Assembly: GCA_016187945.1 (NCBI GenBank)
Contig: JACPIT010000001.1
Coordinates: 62,001-126,000, forward strand
Direction of reading: 5' to 3'
DNA from: Opitutia bacterium
GTDB lineage: Bacteria > Verrucomicrobiota > Verrucomicrobiia > Opitutales > Opitutaceae
Length of the DNA stretch: 64,000 bases
The notes under the pieces were generated by a model. It did no database searches. It had not been told where the DNA came from and saw only the letters and a program-made list of their open reading frames with translations. Position 1 is the first letter of the stretch. Each line of letters starts with the position of its first letter. The translations under genes and the position numbers were made by a program. Below are positions 17,788 to 26,776 of this stretch, piece by piece.

Positions 17788-17800
17788 CATTTCCGTCACC

Positions 17801-18493
17801 ATGCTCACTGAACTCAAACGCGAAGCCTACGAGGCCAACATCGCCCTGCCGCGGCACGGGCTCATCAATCTGACGTTCGGCAACGCCAGCGCGATCGATC
17901 GCGCGAAGGGCGTTTTCGCCATCAAGCCGAGCGGCGTAGCTTACGCCGACCTGCGGCCCAAGGACATGGTGCTCGTCGACCTCGACGGCAAAATCGTCGA
18001 GGGAAAACTCAACCCGTCATCCGACACCCCGACGCATCGTCGGCTGTTTCTCGCTTTCGCGGACATCGGCGGCGTCGTGCACACGCACTCGTCGCACGCG
18101 ACCGCCTTCGCGCAGGCCGGCCGCGAGATTCCGATCTTCGGCACGACGCACGCCGACTATTTCTACGACAACATTCCCGTGACGCGGAAGATGACCGTGA
18201 AGGAAATCGGCGGCGGCGCCTACGAATGGGAGACGGGCAACGTGATCGTCGAGCGCTTCAAAAAACTCGATCCGCTCGACTCGCCCGGTGTGCTGGTGAA
18301 CCGCCACGCGCCGTTCACGTGGGGCAAGACGGTCGCAAAGGCGGTGGAAGTCGCCGTGGCCGTCGAGTGCATCGCGCACATGGCGCTGATGTCGCTCACG
18401 CTCGAGCCAAAGCTGAAAACGATCGAGCCCGAGCTGCTGAACAAGCACTTCAAGCGCAAGCACGGCCCCGGCGCCTACTACGGGCAGAAGTAA
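17801..18493 (+). CDS. araD: L-ribulose-5-phosphate 4-epimerase
   Basis: A 230-residue class II aldolase/epimerase that converts L-ribulose 5-phosphate to D-xylulose 5-phosphate, the last step before the pentose phosphate pathway. Features: HGLINLTFGNASAID at the N-terminus, KPSGVAYADL, PSSDTPTHR with the family Asp, the zinc motif HTHSSHAT, and FGTTHADYF. Length and order match E. coli AraD. It closes the araBAD set; a gap with a partial operator and a repeat then leads to the GH106 gene. Confidence 0.95.
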   Translation: MLTELKREAYEANIALPRHGLINLTFGNASAIDRAKGVFAIKPSGVAYADLRPKDMVLVDLDGKIVEGKLNPSSDTPTHRRLFLAFADIGGVVHTHSSHATAFAQAGREIPIFGTTHADYFYDNIPVTRKMTVKEIGGGAYEWETGNVIVERFKKLDPLDSPGVLVNRHAPFTWGKTVAKAVEVAVAVECIAHMALMSLTLEPKLKTIEPELLNKHFKRKHGPGAYYGQK

Positions 18494-18505
18494 TCGCCCG
18501 AATTG

Positions 18506-18516
18506 ATTGACGGTTT
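18506..18516. promoter_or_regulatory. Possible half-operator TTGACGGT upstream of GH106
   Basis: The left eight bases equal the operator in the regulator-araB gap, but the second half-site is degenerate. It lies 13 bases after araD and about 240 before the GH106 start. Confidence 0.25.
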
Positions 18517-18518
18517 GA

Positions 18519-18602
18519 GGTGGAGCGCGTTGACCCCAACGCGCTCGAACGCGCGACCGGCGGCGAGAGTCTCCGAATGCGTTGAAGTCAACGCGTTCCA
18601 CC
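18519..18602. repeat. GTGGAGCGCGTTGACCCCAA repeat
   Basis: Inverted pair: ggtggagcgcgttgacccca and, inverted at the right end, gaagtcaacgcgttccacc. A sister copy lies at 25548-25608. The rest of the 264-base gap before the GH106 gene shows no gene. Confidence 0.8.
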
Positions 18603-18757
18603 CGTCTCAATCGCACGCGCGCAGCCCGCTCGGACCGCGACAGCACATGACCCGACGGTGGGCATGCGTTCGCCGCGCCTTACGAAATCGGGGACGCTGC
18701 GGGATTTCCCGGAAGCTTTTCTGCCGGCACTCGGGTAGACTGCGGGCGCTGTCCGCT

Positions 18758-21700
18758 ATGCTCACCCCGCGCTCGTTTTGCGTTTTGGTTGTTGCCTTCA
18801 CCCTGTGGATACAGGCCCTGCCGGGCGCGGCGGCCGCGACGCGCGACACGCTCGCGGACGAGTTCGCGCGTCCACCCGCCTCGGCGAAACCGCGCGCGCT
18901 TTGGTTTTGGATGAACGGCAACGTCACCGCCGACGGCATCACCCGCGACCTCGAAGCGATCGTGCGCGTCGGTTTCGGCGGCGTGATCGCGTTCGACGGC
19001 AGTTCGTATCTGCCCGCCGGTCCGGCGAGCTACCTGTGGCCGCACTGGCGCGAGCTGATGGTGCACGCGATGAAGGAGTCGGATCGCCTCGGACTGAATT
19101 TCGGCATGCACAACGCCCCCGGCTGGTCGAGCAGCGGCGGCCCGTGGATCGCGCCCGCGCTCTCGATGCAGCAACTCGTCTGGACGGAGACGACCGTGCA
19201 GGGCGGGCAACCCGTCGAGCTGGCGCTCGCTCAGCCGCAGACAAATCTCGCCTACTACGCCGACGTGCGAGTCGTGGCGTTTCCCGCGCTGCCTGGTGAA
19301 ACCGTGCGCTACGAGGACGCGATCGCGTCGCTCGCGCGCGCCGACGGCACGGCGGAGGACTTCGCGCGATTCAGCGACGGTCAACTCGGCACGGTGCTCG
19401 CGCTGACGGAGAAGCAACCGCTCACGCTCGAGTTCAAGGAGCCGGTCGAACTGCACGCGCTCACTGCCTGGCCGAGCGCAAGCGGCGGATTCCCCCGGCT
19501 GCAAGTCGACGGTTCGCTCGACGGCACGAGCTACACGCCGCTCACGAACGTCGCCGCACCGGCCCGCCACGGAATCGTCGGCCCGGCGGTGCGCAATTTT
19601 GATCCGCGGCGGGTGAAGTTCGTTCGCCTCACGCCCGCGAAGACGGGTCAGATCGCCGAGTTCGTGCTGCATCGCTCGCCGCGCATCCGCGATTGGGCGG
19701 CGAAGGCCAATTTCGACTATCGCGTCTCCGGTCAGCTCGCGCTGCCGCCGGATGCGGCGGCCGGCATCCGACCGGAGTCGGTCGTCGATCTCACGCCGCA
19801 CGTGCGCGACGGCACATTGCGTTGGGACGCGCCGCCGGGCGCGTGGACAATTCTGCGCGTCGGCCACACGAGCACCGGCAAGGAGAACGTCGCGGCGTCG
19901 GCGGCCGGGCGCGGCCTCGAGTGCGACAAGCTGAATCCGGCGGGCGCAGAGTTTCATTTTCGCCACGTGATCGAGCAGGTGCGCGCCGACGCGGCTAAGG
20001 CCGGCGCGACAGGCCCGCAGACGATCGAGGTCGATAGCTACGAGGCGGGCATGCAGAACTGGACGGCGAATTTCCCCGCGGAGTTCGCGCGCCGCGTCGG
20101 CTACGATCTCACGCCGTTCTTGCCCGCGCTGTTCGGGCGGCCGGTCGGCAGCACGGCGATCACGGAGCGCTTTCTCTTCGATTTCCGACGCGTGCAGGCG
20201 GACATGATGGCCGAGCTCTACTACGACAAACTCGGCGAGCTCACGCGCGCGGTCGGCATGCGCTACTACGTCGAAGGCTACGGCGCGGGAAATTTCGACG
20301 AACTGCGCGTCGCGGGCGGCTCGCCCGACGTGCCGATGACGGAATTCTGGAACCGCACGCCGTGGACGCCGAACCGCGCCGTCAAGATGGTGACCTCGGC
20401 CGCGCACGTTTACGGCAAGATGACGGTCGCGGCGGAGGCGTTCACCGGCGAAGCGCAAACCTCGCGCTGGCTCGAGTATCCTTACGCGCTGAAAATTCTC
20501 GGCGACGACATGCTCGCGCAGGGCGTGAATCAGCTGATCTTTCACCGCTTCGCGCATCAGCCGCATCCGGACGCCGCGCCGGGCATGGCGATGGGGCCCT
20601 ACGGTTCCCACTTCGATCGCACCAACACCTGGTTCGCGCAGGGCGCACCGTGGCTGAGCTACCTCGCGCGCACGCAGAATCTGCTCCGGCACGGCACCTA
20701 CGTGGCCGACATTCTCTATTTCAGCGGCGAGCGCGCGCCCGATCCGTCCTCGATGGCGCTGCCGGTCGTGCCGCTCGGCTACACCTACGATTTGGTGAAC
20801 ACCGACGTGCTGCTGAACCGCGTGCGAGTCGAGAAGGGCGACTACGTGCTGCCCGATGGCGGTCGCTACAAGCTGCTCGTGCTGCCGCCGGACTCGCGGG
20901 CGATGCGGCCCGCGTTGCTCAAGAAGCTGCGCGCGTTCGTCGACGCGGGTGCGACGCTCGTCGGACCGCAGCCGCAGTTTTCGCCGACGCTGCAAGGCTT
21001 CCCGCAGAGCGAACGGGAAATGCTGCGTGAGGCGCGCGAGTTGTGGACGAATTCGCGTGTGCTGGCGAAAGCCACGATCGCCGAAGCTCTGCGCACGCGC
21101 GGCGTGGCGCCGGATTTGACCTACGTCGGTCGCCAGCCGGACGCAGCGCTCCCGTGGCAGCACCGGCGGCTCGCGGACGGCGACTTGTTCTTCATCGGTA
21201 ATCGTCAGCGCCGCGTCGAAGAGGTCGTCGCGTCGTTTCGCGGCATGGCCGGCAAGCAGCCGGAAATCTGGCGCCCCGAAACGGGTGAGCGGAGCGATGC
21301 GGTCGTGTTCGAGAGATTCGAGGATCGCGCGCTCGTGCCGCTGCGACTCGAGTCGGGCGAGTCGGTGTTCGTGTTGTTCCGGCGCGACGCGTCGAGCGGC
21401 GCGCGCAACTTGATGAAGGACGGGCGACCGGTCCTGACGACGCAGGTGCCGGTGGTGCGACGCGAGGTGCCGGCGCACGATTTCACGATGGCGATCTGGG
21501 TGAAGCCCGACACCGACCTGCGCGTATTTCCGTCGGAAAGCACGGACGGCCGAATCGACGAGGTCGGAAAGTTCTACGCGATTCCGGCCGACCCGGGCGA
21601 CGGGCGTTTCGGCGCCGGTCATGCAACCGCCGGACTCGCGGTGGGGCGCAACGGCATCTTCGTCGTCGAGCGCGCGCTCGAAACCTGCCCGGCAGTGCTC

Positions 21701-22747
21701 GCGTGGCCGAAGCCGGTGTCGGGCTGGACGCATGTGGCGGTGGCTTATCGCGCCGGCAAGCCGCAGCTTTTTGTGAATGGCGAACTCGTGCGCGAAGGAC
21801 TCGTGTCAGGCAAGGTCGTGCACTCGGGCGTCGGCTCGCCGATCCCGCCGGTCGACTACATGCTGCACTTCCCCGGGATCGAGGCGCTGACGCGCGCGGC
21901 CAACCAGTCGCCGCCGCCGTCGCGTGGGCAGGTGTTCTTTTTCGAAGGCAATTTCGTGCCGGCGCAGGAGTTCAGTTGCGCGCTCACGCCGGAAGAGTTG
22001 AAGTCGATCGTCGCCGCAGGCGTGCCGGCGCCGAACCTCCCGGTCGTCAGCGAGGTTGGACGCCGCGAGGGACGGGCGACCGCTCTCGTGTGGCAAAGCG
22101 GTCTTTATGCGTTCGATGATCGCAAGGGCGAAACCGTGCAGGTGACCACGCCGCGAATCGTCGACGGCGCATGGCACGTGAAATTCCAGCCCGGTCGCGG
22201 CGCGCCAGATTCGATCGAGCTGCCGACGCTCCAGTCGCTGCACCGGCACGAGAATCCCGGCGTGAGATTCTTTTCCGGCACGGCGACCTACTCGCATTCG
22301 CTCGAAGTGCCGTCGGATTTTCTCGGCGTGGGCAAACGCGTGTTGCTCGATCTCGGGCGCGTCGAAGTCATTGCTTCCGTCCGAGTGAACGGGAAGGAGG
22401 CCGGCACGGTGTGGAAGGAGCCTTATCGCCTCGATGTGACCGATATCGTTCGCGCCGGGGAGAACGCGCTGGAGATTGCGGTGACGAACCTGTGGACGAA
22501 TCGGCTGATCGGCGACGAGCTTCTCCCGCCGGAGAACGACTACGGCATCCGCGACGAACAGGGCAACGACCCTCGCGGCATCGTGCGCTTGCCCGAGTGG
22601 TATCGCGAGGGGAAGCCGAAGCCGCCCGGCGGACGAGTGACGTTCGCGACTTGGAAATTCTACGACAAGGACGAGCCGCTGGTGGCCTCGGGGTTGCTGG
22701 GGCCGGTGCGGCTGCTGAATCCGGTGCGCGTCACGTTCGCCGAATAA
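18758..22747 (+). CDS. GH106-type alpha-L-rhamnosidase, secreted, with LamG-like and sugar-binding modules
   Basis: A 1329-residue secreted enzyme. A signal peptide ([21 protein letters not shown]) follows the ATG at 18758. The start of the mature part ([32 protein letters not shown]) and [29 protein letters not shown] and [24 protein letters not shown] are typical of GH106, whose studied members remove L-rhamnose from pectic chains, including rhamnogalacturonan-II. A concanavalin/LamG-like segment ([16 protein letters not shown]) starts near residue 905. A galactose-binding-like sandwich ([21 protein letters not shown]) lies near residue 1200. It follows the araBAD set and may share its regulator. 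No insertions were seen. Confidence 0.88.
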   Translation: MLTPRSFCVLVVAFTLWIQALPGAAAATRDTLADEFARPPASAKPRALWFWMNGNVTADGITRDLEAIVRVGFGGVIAFDGSSYLPAGPASYLWPHWRELMVHAMKESDRLGLNFGMHNAPGWSSSGGPWIAPALSMQQLVWTETTVQGGQPVELALAQPQTNLAYYADVRVVAFPALPGETVRYEDAIASLARADGTAEDFARFSDGQLGTVLALTEKQPLTLEFKEPVELHALTAWPSASGGFPRLQVDGSLDGTSYTPLTNVAAPARHGIVGPAVRNFDPRRVKFVRLTPAKTGQIAEFVLHRSPRIRDWAAKANFDYRVSGQLALPPDAAAGIRPESVVDLTPHVRDGTLRWDAPPGAWTILRVGHTSTGKENVAASAAGRGLECDKLNPAGAEFHFRHVIEQVRADAAKAGATGPQTIEVDSYEAGMQNWTANFPAEFARRVGYDLTPFLPALFGRPVGSTAITERFLFDFRRVQADMMAELYYDKLGELTRAVGMRYYVEGYGAGNFDELRVAGGSPDVPMTEFWNRTPWTPNRAVKMVTSAAHVYGKMTVAAEAFTGEAQTSRWLEYPYALKILGDDMLAQGVNQLIFHRFAHQPHPDAAPGMAMGPYGSHFDRTNTWFAQGAPWLSYLARTQNLLRHGTYVADILYFSGERAPDPSSMALPVVPLGYTYDLVNTDVLLNRVRVEKGDYVLPDGGRYKLLVLPPDSRAMRPALLKKLRAFVDAGATLVGPQPQFSPTLQGFPQSEREMLREARELWTNSRVLAKATIAEALRTRGVAPDLTYVGRQPDAALPWQHRRLADGDLFFIGNRQRRVEEVVASFRGMAGKQPEIWRPETGERSDAVVFERFEDRALVPLRLESGESVFVLFRRDASSGARNLMKDGRPVLTTQVPVVRREVPAHDFTMAIWVKPDTDLRVFPSESTDGRIDEVGKFYAIPADPGDGRFGAGHATAGLAVGRNGIFVVERALETCPAVLAWPKPVSGWTHVAVAYRAGKPQLFVNGELVREGLVSGKVVHSGVGSPIPPVDYMLHFPGIEALTRAANQSPPPSRGQVFFFEGNFVPAQEFSCALTPEELKSIVAAGVPAPNLPVVSEVGRREGRATALVWQSGLYAFDDRKGETVQVTTPRIVDGAWHVKFQPGRGAPDSIELPTLQSLHRHENPGVRFFSGTATYSHSLEVPSDFLGVGKRVLLDLGRVEVIASVRVNGKEAGTVWKEPYRLDVTDIVRAGENALEIAVTNLWTNRLIGDELLPPENDYGIRDEQGNDPRGIVRLPEWYREGKPKPPGGRVTFATWKFYDKDEPLVASGLLGPVRLLNPVRVTFAE

Positions 22748-22800
22748 CGAGCGGGAGCGAGTTGCCGAGCGCGCGATCATCGCACGCGCCGTTTGAAACC

Positions 22801-22876
22801 TGTAGGAGCGGCTTTACGCCGCGATTCGGACGCGGCGTGCGCAACGCAGCAATCGCGGCGTAAAGCCGCTCCTACA
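22801..22876. repeat. TGTAGGAGCGGCTTTACGCC inverted repeat, copy 1
   Basis: Near-perfect inverted arms of about 26 bases. The same element is at 29191-29267 and 55472-55547. Confidence 0.9.
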
Positions 22877-22899
22877 GTTCACGCGAGCGGTGGCTCGGG

Positions 22900-22960
22900 G
22901 TAGCGCGGTGCTTTAGCCCGCGCGGAGAGCTCGAGGCGCGGGCTGAAGGCACCACGCTAC
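22900..22960. repeat. GTAGCGCGGTGCTTTAGCCC inverted repeat
   Basis: The arms pair across a short loop. Relatives lie at 34041-34099 and 39177-39236. It stands between the convergent GH106 and ABC permease genes, where it may act as a bidirectional terminator. Confidence 0.8.
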
Positions 22961-22963
22961 TTG

Positions 22964-23959
22964 TCAGCCGCGACGCTGCTTTAGCTGATCGAGCATAACG
23001 GCGGCGAGGAGGATCGCGCCGCGAACGATGTATTGGTAGAACGAGTCGATGTTCAGCAGATTCATCGCGTTCTCGACGACGCCCATGATGAACACGCCGG
23101 CGATCACGTGACTCATTTTTCCCACGCCGCCGGAGAGCGAAACGCCGCCCAGCACGCAGGCGGAGATGATCGAGAGCTCGCTGCCCTGCGCGGTCTTCGG
23201 GTCACCGATGCCGAGGCGCGCGGCGAGCAGCACGCCGGCGAGCGAGGCGACGAGCCCTTGCAGCGTGAAAATGATCACCTTCACGCGCGTCACGCTCACG
23301 CCGGCGAGGCGCGCGGCCTCCTCGTTGCCGCCAATGGCGAGCGTGTTGCGACCGAACGTCGTTCGTTGGAGGACGAAGCCGAAGAGCGCGAACAATCCGA
23401 GGCAGACCCAGACGGGAAACGTGATTTGAAATACGATCGCGCCTGAAGAGTTCGTGATCACGGGAAACGCAGCGCTCGCGAGGTTGAGCAGAGCGTCGTT
23501 CGCGATGCCGATCGACTTGCCGTCGGCAAATACGAACGCGATGCCGCGCACCATCATCATCGTCGAGAGCGTCGTGATGAGCGGGTTGATTTTCAGGCGG
23601 GCGACGACGGTGCCGTTGACGAATCCCACGAGCGCGCCGAACGCGAGCGACGCCGTTAGCGCGAGGAAGAGGTTGTTCGTTTCGCGGAGGATGAGCGCGC
23701 ACAGCACGCCGCCCGCAGGGATGATCGTGCCGACGGAAAGATCGAAATTTCCCGACGCGAGACAGAACAGCATCGTGGTGGCGACGGTGCCGACCATCGA
23801 AACCTGCAGGAGCAGGTTCATCAGGTTTTCCGGCGTGCCGAAGCCGCGGACCGTGATCCAGCACACGACAGCGAGGGCGATCAGCACGAGCGTCATGCCG
23901 CCGCGGTCGAGCAACGTGGCGGCGAAGGAAGGAGCGGAGGATTTCGGCGCGGAAGTCAT
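22964..23959 (-). CDS. Sugar ABC transporter permease (AraH/RbsC type)
   Basis: A 331-residue inner-membrane permease of the ribose/arabinose (CUT2) family with about 8-10 hydrophobic helices. The family blocks are GNFDLSVGTIIPAGG, GFVNGTVVARLKINPLITTL, GNEEAARLAGV and VVENAMNLLNIDSFYQYIVRG. It is the last gene of the minus-strand set binding protein, ATPase, permease. The binding protein is clearly AraF-like, so L-arabinose is the likely cargo. The gap to the ATPase holds the 19-base palindrome. Confidence 0.92.
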   Translation of the reverse strand: MTSAPKSSAPSFAATLLDRGGMTLVLIALAVVCWITVRGFGTPENLMNLLLQVSMVGTVATTMLFCLASGNFDLSVGTIIPAGGVLCALILRETNNLFLALTASLAFGALVGFVNGTVVARLKINPLITTLSTMMMVRGIAFVFADGKSIGIANDALLNLASAAFPVITNSSGAIVFQITFPVWVCLGLFALFGFVLQRTTFGRNTLAIGGNEEAARLAGVSVTRVKVIIFTLQGLVASLAGVLLAARLGIGDPKTAQGSELSIISACVLGGVSLSGGVGKMSHVIAGVFIMGVVENAMNLLNIDSFYQYIVRGAILLAAVMLDQLKQRRG

Positions 23960-24019
23960 GAGGCGCTCGGAGTGTGAGACGTTGGGACGGAGAGGGAGAG
24001 TTCGGTGCTTCGCGGAAAG

Positions 24020-24038
24020 TGTAACCTATTAGGTTACA
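24020..24038. repeat. 19-base palindrome TGTAACCTATTAGGTTACA, copy 2
   Basis: Identical to 7087-7105. On the minus strand it contains the TAA stop of the ABC ATPase gene (24036-24034). Confidence 0.85.
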
Positions 24039-25542
24039 TTTTCGCGGGTGCGGTTTCTTGGGGAAGGGCGAGGGAGAGGACGCGCTCGGGCGTGGCTTCG
24101 GCGCGGTCGAGGACGGCGGCGAGCGCGCCTTGGCGCATGATCGCGACGCGGTCGGCGAGGCCGAGCGCTTCGGGCAGATCGCTCGAAACGAGGACGACGG
24201 CGACGCCTTCGGACGCGAGGCGCGTGATGATGCGGTAGATTTCGCTCTTCGCGCCGACGTCGATGCCGCGCGTCGGCTCGTCGAGCAGCAGGACGCGAAT
24301 TTTGGTCGAGAGCCAGCGGCCGAGGATGACTTTCTGCTGGTTGCCGCCGGAGAGATGCTTGATGAGCTGCTCGACCGACGGTGTGCGCACGGCGAGTTGT
24401 GCGACCTTGTCGGTCGCGTTCTCGCGTTCCCAGCGGCCGTTGACGATGCCGCCCCAACGCGTATGCGGCGCGCGGATGCCGAGGTTGCAGTTGTCCTGCA
24501 CCGAGAGGATCGGAACGATGCCTTCGCGTTTGCGATCTTCGGTGCAGTAGACGATGCCGGCGGCGATGGCGTCGGCGGGCGCGGCGATCGAAATGGGTGC
24601 GCCGTGAACGGCGACGGTGCCCGCCGTGGCGCGTTCGGCGCCGAAGATCAGTTTCAGCAACTCGGTGCGTCCGGCGCCGACGAGGCCGAACAGGCCGAGA
24701 ATCTCGCCTTGTGTGACGCGGAGCGAGACGGGTTCGCGCACGCCAGGTCCGACGAGACCGCGCACATCCAAGCCGACCGCGCCGTGCGGACGCGACTTGT
24801 AGGCGTAGACGTCGGCGATGTCGCGACCGACCATGTCTTGCACGAGCCGCGCCGGAGTGATTTCCGCGAGTGAGTCGTAGGTGCGCACGTGCTTACCGTC
24901 GCGCAGGACCGTGCAGGCATCGCACAAGGCGAAGACCTCCTCCATGCGGTGCGTGACGTAGAGGATCACGCAGCCTTGCGCGCGGAGTTCGCGGATGACG
25001 GCGAAGAGTCGCTCGATCTCGCGGACCGAGAGGCTGCTCGTCGGCTCGTCGAACGCGATGACCTTGGCGCCGCGACTGAGCGCCTTCGCAATCTCGACCA
25101 TCTGCCGTTGGCCGATCGGCAAGCGCGCGAGCTTCGTGTCCGGATCGATTTCCTCGCCGAGTCGCTGGAGCAGGACGGCGGCTTGCTGGTTGAGTTTCTG
25201 GCGATCGATGACGCCGCCGCGTTGCGGCAAATGGCCGAGGAAAATGTTCTCGGCGACGGTCATCTCCGGCACGAGGTGCAACTCCTGGTAGATCACCGCG
25301 ACGCCGGCGGCGAGGGCGGCCGCGGCCGAGTGAAACTCGTGCGCCCGGTTGCCGATCATGATCTGGCCGGAAGTCGGGCGATGCGCGCCGCTGAGCGCCT
25401 TCAGCAGCGTCGATTTGCCGGCGCCGTTCTCGCCCATGAGCGCATGCACCGTTCCTTCCCGCACGCCGAAGGAGACCTCGTGCAGCGCCGTGACGCCGAC
25501 GTAGGTCTTCGTGACCGAAGCGAATTGGAGGAAGGGCGTCAC
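24034..25542 (-). CDS. Sugar ABC transporter ATP-binding protein (AraG type)
   Basis: A 502-residue tandem ATPase of the CUT2 class. The first cassette has GENGAGKSTLLKALSG, signature PIGQRQMVEIAKAL and FDEPTSSLS. The second has the degenerate Walker A GLVGAGRTELLKLIFG, signature LSGGNQQKVILGRW and LLDEPTRGIDVG, as usual for this class. It energises import by the adjacent permease. The stop codon lies in the shared 19-base palindrome, and a repeat separates it from the binding-protein gene upstream. Confidence 0.93.
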   Translation of the reverse strand: MTPFLQFASVTKTYVGVTALHEVSFGVREGTVHALMGENGAGKSTLLKALSGAHRPTSGQIMIGNRAHEFHSAAAALAAGVAVIYQELHLVPEMTVAENIFLGHLPQRGGVIDRQKLNQQAAVLLQRLGEEIDPDTKLARLPIGQRQMVEIAKALSRGAKVIAFDEPTSSLSVREIERLFAVIRELRAQGCVILYVTHRMEEVFALCDACTVLRDGKHVRTYDSLAEITPARLVQDMVGRDIADVYAYKSRPHGAVGLDVRGLVGPGVREPVSLRVTQGEILGLFGLVGAGRTELLKLIFGAERATAGTVAVHGAPISIAAPADAIAAGIVYCTEDRKREGIVPILSVQDNCNLGIRAPHTRWGGIVNGRWERENATDKVAQLAVRTPSVEQLIKHLSGGNQQKVILGRWLSTKIRVLLLDEPTRGIDVGAKSEIYRIITRLASEGVAVVLVSSDLPEALGLADRVAIMRQGALAAVLDRAEATPERVLSLALPQETAPAKM

Positions 25543-25547
25543 CGAGG

Positions 25548-25608
25548 GTGGAACGCGTTGACCCCAACGCGTTCTGGCGCGAGCGCGTTGGGGTCAACGC
25601 GCTCCACC
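25548..25608. repeat. GTGGAACGCGTTGACCCCAA inverted repeat
   Basis: Arms gtggaacgcgttgacccca and tggggtcaacgcgctccac. Sister of 18519-18602. It fills the araF-araG gap. Confidence 0.9.
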
Positions 25609-25636
25609 TGATTTCCGAACATTGTGGAATGGTTCC

Positions 25637-26662
25637 TCAGAGGATGCCTTCGCGCTTGAGCACCGCTTCGAAATTCTCGCGCGTGATGAAGATGCCGGGC
25701 GTGCGCGTCTCGAGCGGCGGAGCTTTGCCTTCCTTTACCCAGACGTGGAGCAGGCGCGCGGTCTCGTAGCCTTCAAACGGCGCGGAAACCAGCATCGAGC
25801 CGAAGAAACCGGTCGGTTTGGGTTTGCGGAGTTCGTCGATGCAATCGGTGCCGTTGATGCCGATTCCGATCACGGTCTCGGAGTTGAAACCACGGCCTTC
25901 CATGGCGCGCACGGCGCCGAGCACGGCGTTGTCGTTCATGCCGGCGATGAGCCAGCGCTTGATGCCGCCCTGGCGCGTGAGCAGCGAGGTGGCGGCGTCG
26001 AAGCTGCCGGGGATGTCGGTCGTCTTCTGCGGCGCTTTGAAGATGCGCGCGGCGGGGAAACCGGCCGCCTCGAGCGCGCGGCGCGCGCCTTCGGTGCGTT
26101 CGCGGGCGGTGTCGAGTTCCTCGAAGGTGATGAGGCACACGCCGGTCTCCTCGAGGTTCCAGCCGCGCTTCTTCGCTTCTTCAAAAAGCGTCTTGCCGAC
26201 GGACTCGCCGATCTGCGACGCCGACATGCCGAGGTAGGGGACGTCGGTCATGAATTTGCCGTCGGGCAGCACGAACATGTCGTCGACGGTCACGACCTTC
26301 ATGTTCTTCTGCTTCGCGCGCGCCATGATTTGCGGCCCGAGGCGGACGTCCGGTGTGCAGATGACGAAGCCCTTCGCACCGACCACAGCGAGATTGTCGA
26401 TCGCGCCCATGACCTTCTCGCCGTCGGTCGTGCCGTATTTGAGCAATTCGAAGCCGTGTTCAGCGGCGGCCTTCTCGGCGCCTTTCCATTCGAATTGGAA
26501 CCACGGCTCTTCGGGCTGCTTCACGAGGAAGCCGAGTTTGATCTTTTCGGCGGACGCCGCGGTCGGAGCGGATTTCGCGGCCGTGTCCGACTTCGGACCG
26601 CAACCGGTGATAGCGAGCGCGCAGCCAACAGCGGCGAGGAGAAACGCGGGGTGGAGTTTCAT
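25637..26662 (-). CDS. L-arabinose-binding protein (AraF type), lipoprotein
   Basis: 341 residues from the ATG at 26662, which starts MKLHPAFLL and gives a lipoprotein signal with the box LAITGC. The mature protein parallels E. coli AraF closely: KLGFLVKQPEEPWFQFEW, AKGFVICTPDVRLGP, KVVTVDDMFV, ELDTARERTEGARRAL, IPGSFDAA, KRWLIAGMNDNAVLG and GIGINGTDCIDEL. It captures L-arabinose in the periplasm for the adjacent ATPase and permease. An in-frame ATG four codons earlier is an alternative start. Upstream, 47-59 bases before the ATG, lies a near match to the putative LacI operator, tying import to arabinose catabolism. Confidence 0.93.
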   Translation of the reverse strand: MKLHPAFLLAAVGCALAITGCGPKSDTAAKSAPTAASAEKIKLGFLVKQPEEPWFQFEWKGAEKAAAEHGFELLKYGTTDGEKVMGAIDNLAVVGAKGFVICTPDVRLGPQIMARAKQKNMKVVTVDDMFVLPDGKFMTDVPYLGMSASQIGESVGKTLFEEAKKRGWNLEETGVCLITFEELDTARERTEGARRALEAAGFPAARIFKAPQKTTDIPGSFDAATSLLTRQGGIKRWLIAGMNDNAVLGAVRAMEGRGFNSETVIGIGINGTDCIDELRKPKPTGFFGSMLVSAPFEGYETARLLHVWVKEGKAPPLETRTPGIFITRENFEAVLKREGIL

Positions 26663-26708
26663 AGGCGGGAGCAAAGAGTGGATTCCGGGGCGCGCGATAC
26701 GGCGCTTA

Positions 26709-26721
26709 CTTGACCGTTAGG
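26709..26721. promoter_or_regulatory. Candidate operator CTTGACCGTTAGG upstream of araF-like gene
   Basis: Matches the reverse complement of the site at 14367-14379 at 11 of 13 positions. Suggests shared control of arabinose import and catabolism. Confidence 0.4.
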
Positions 26722-26776
26722 AACCGAGGCCCCGACCGCAATCGCGGACGCAGTCCGCCACTGGGCGCTGAGCGCG

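Noticed and set aside
18680-21733. A 1017-codon minus-strand frame opposite GH106
   Set aside because: Same reason: arginine-rich shadow of a gene with signal peptide and family motifs on the plus strand.
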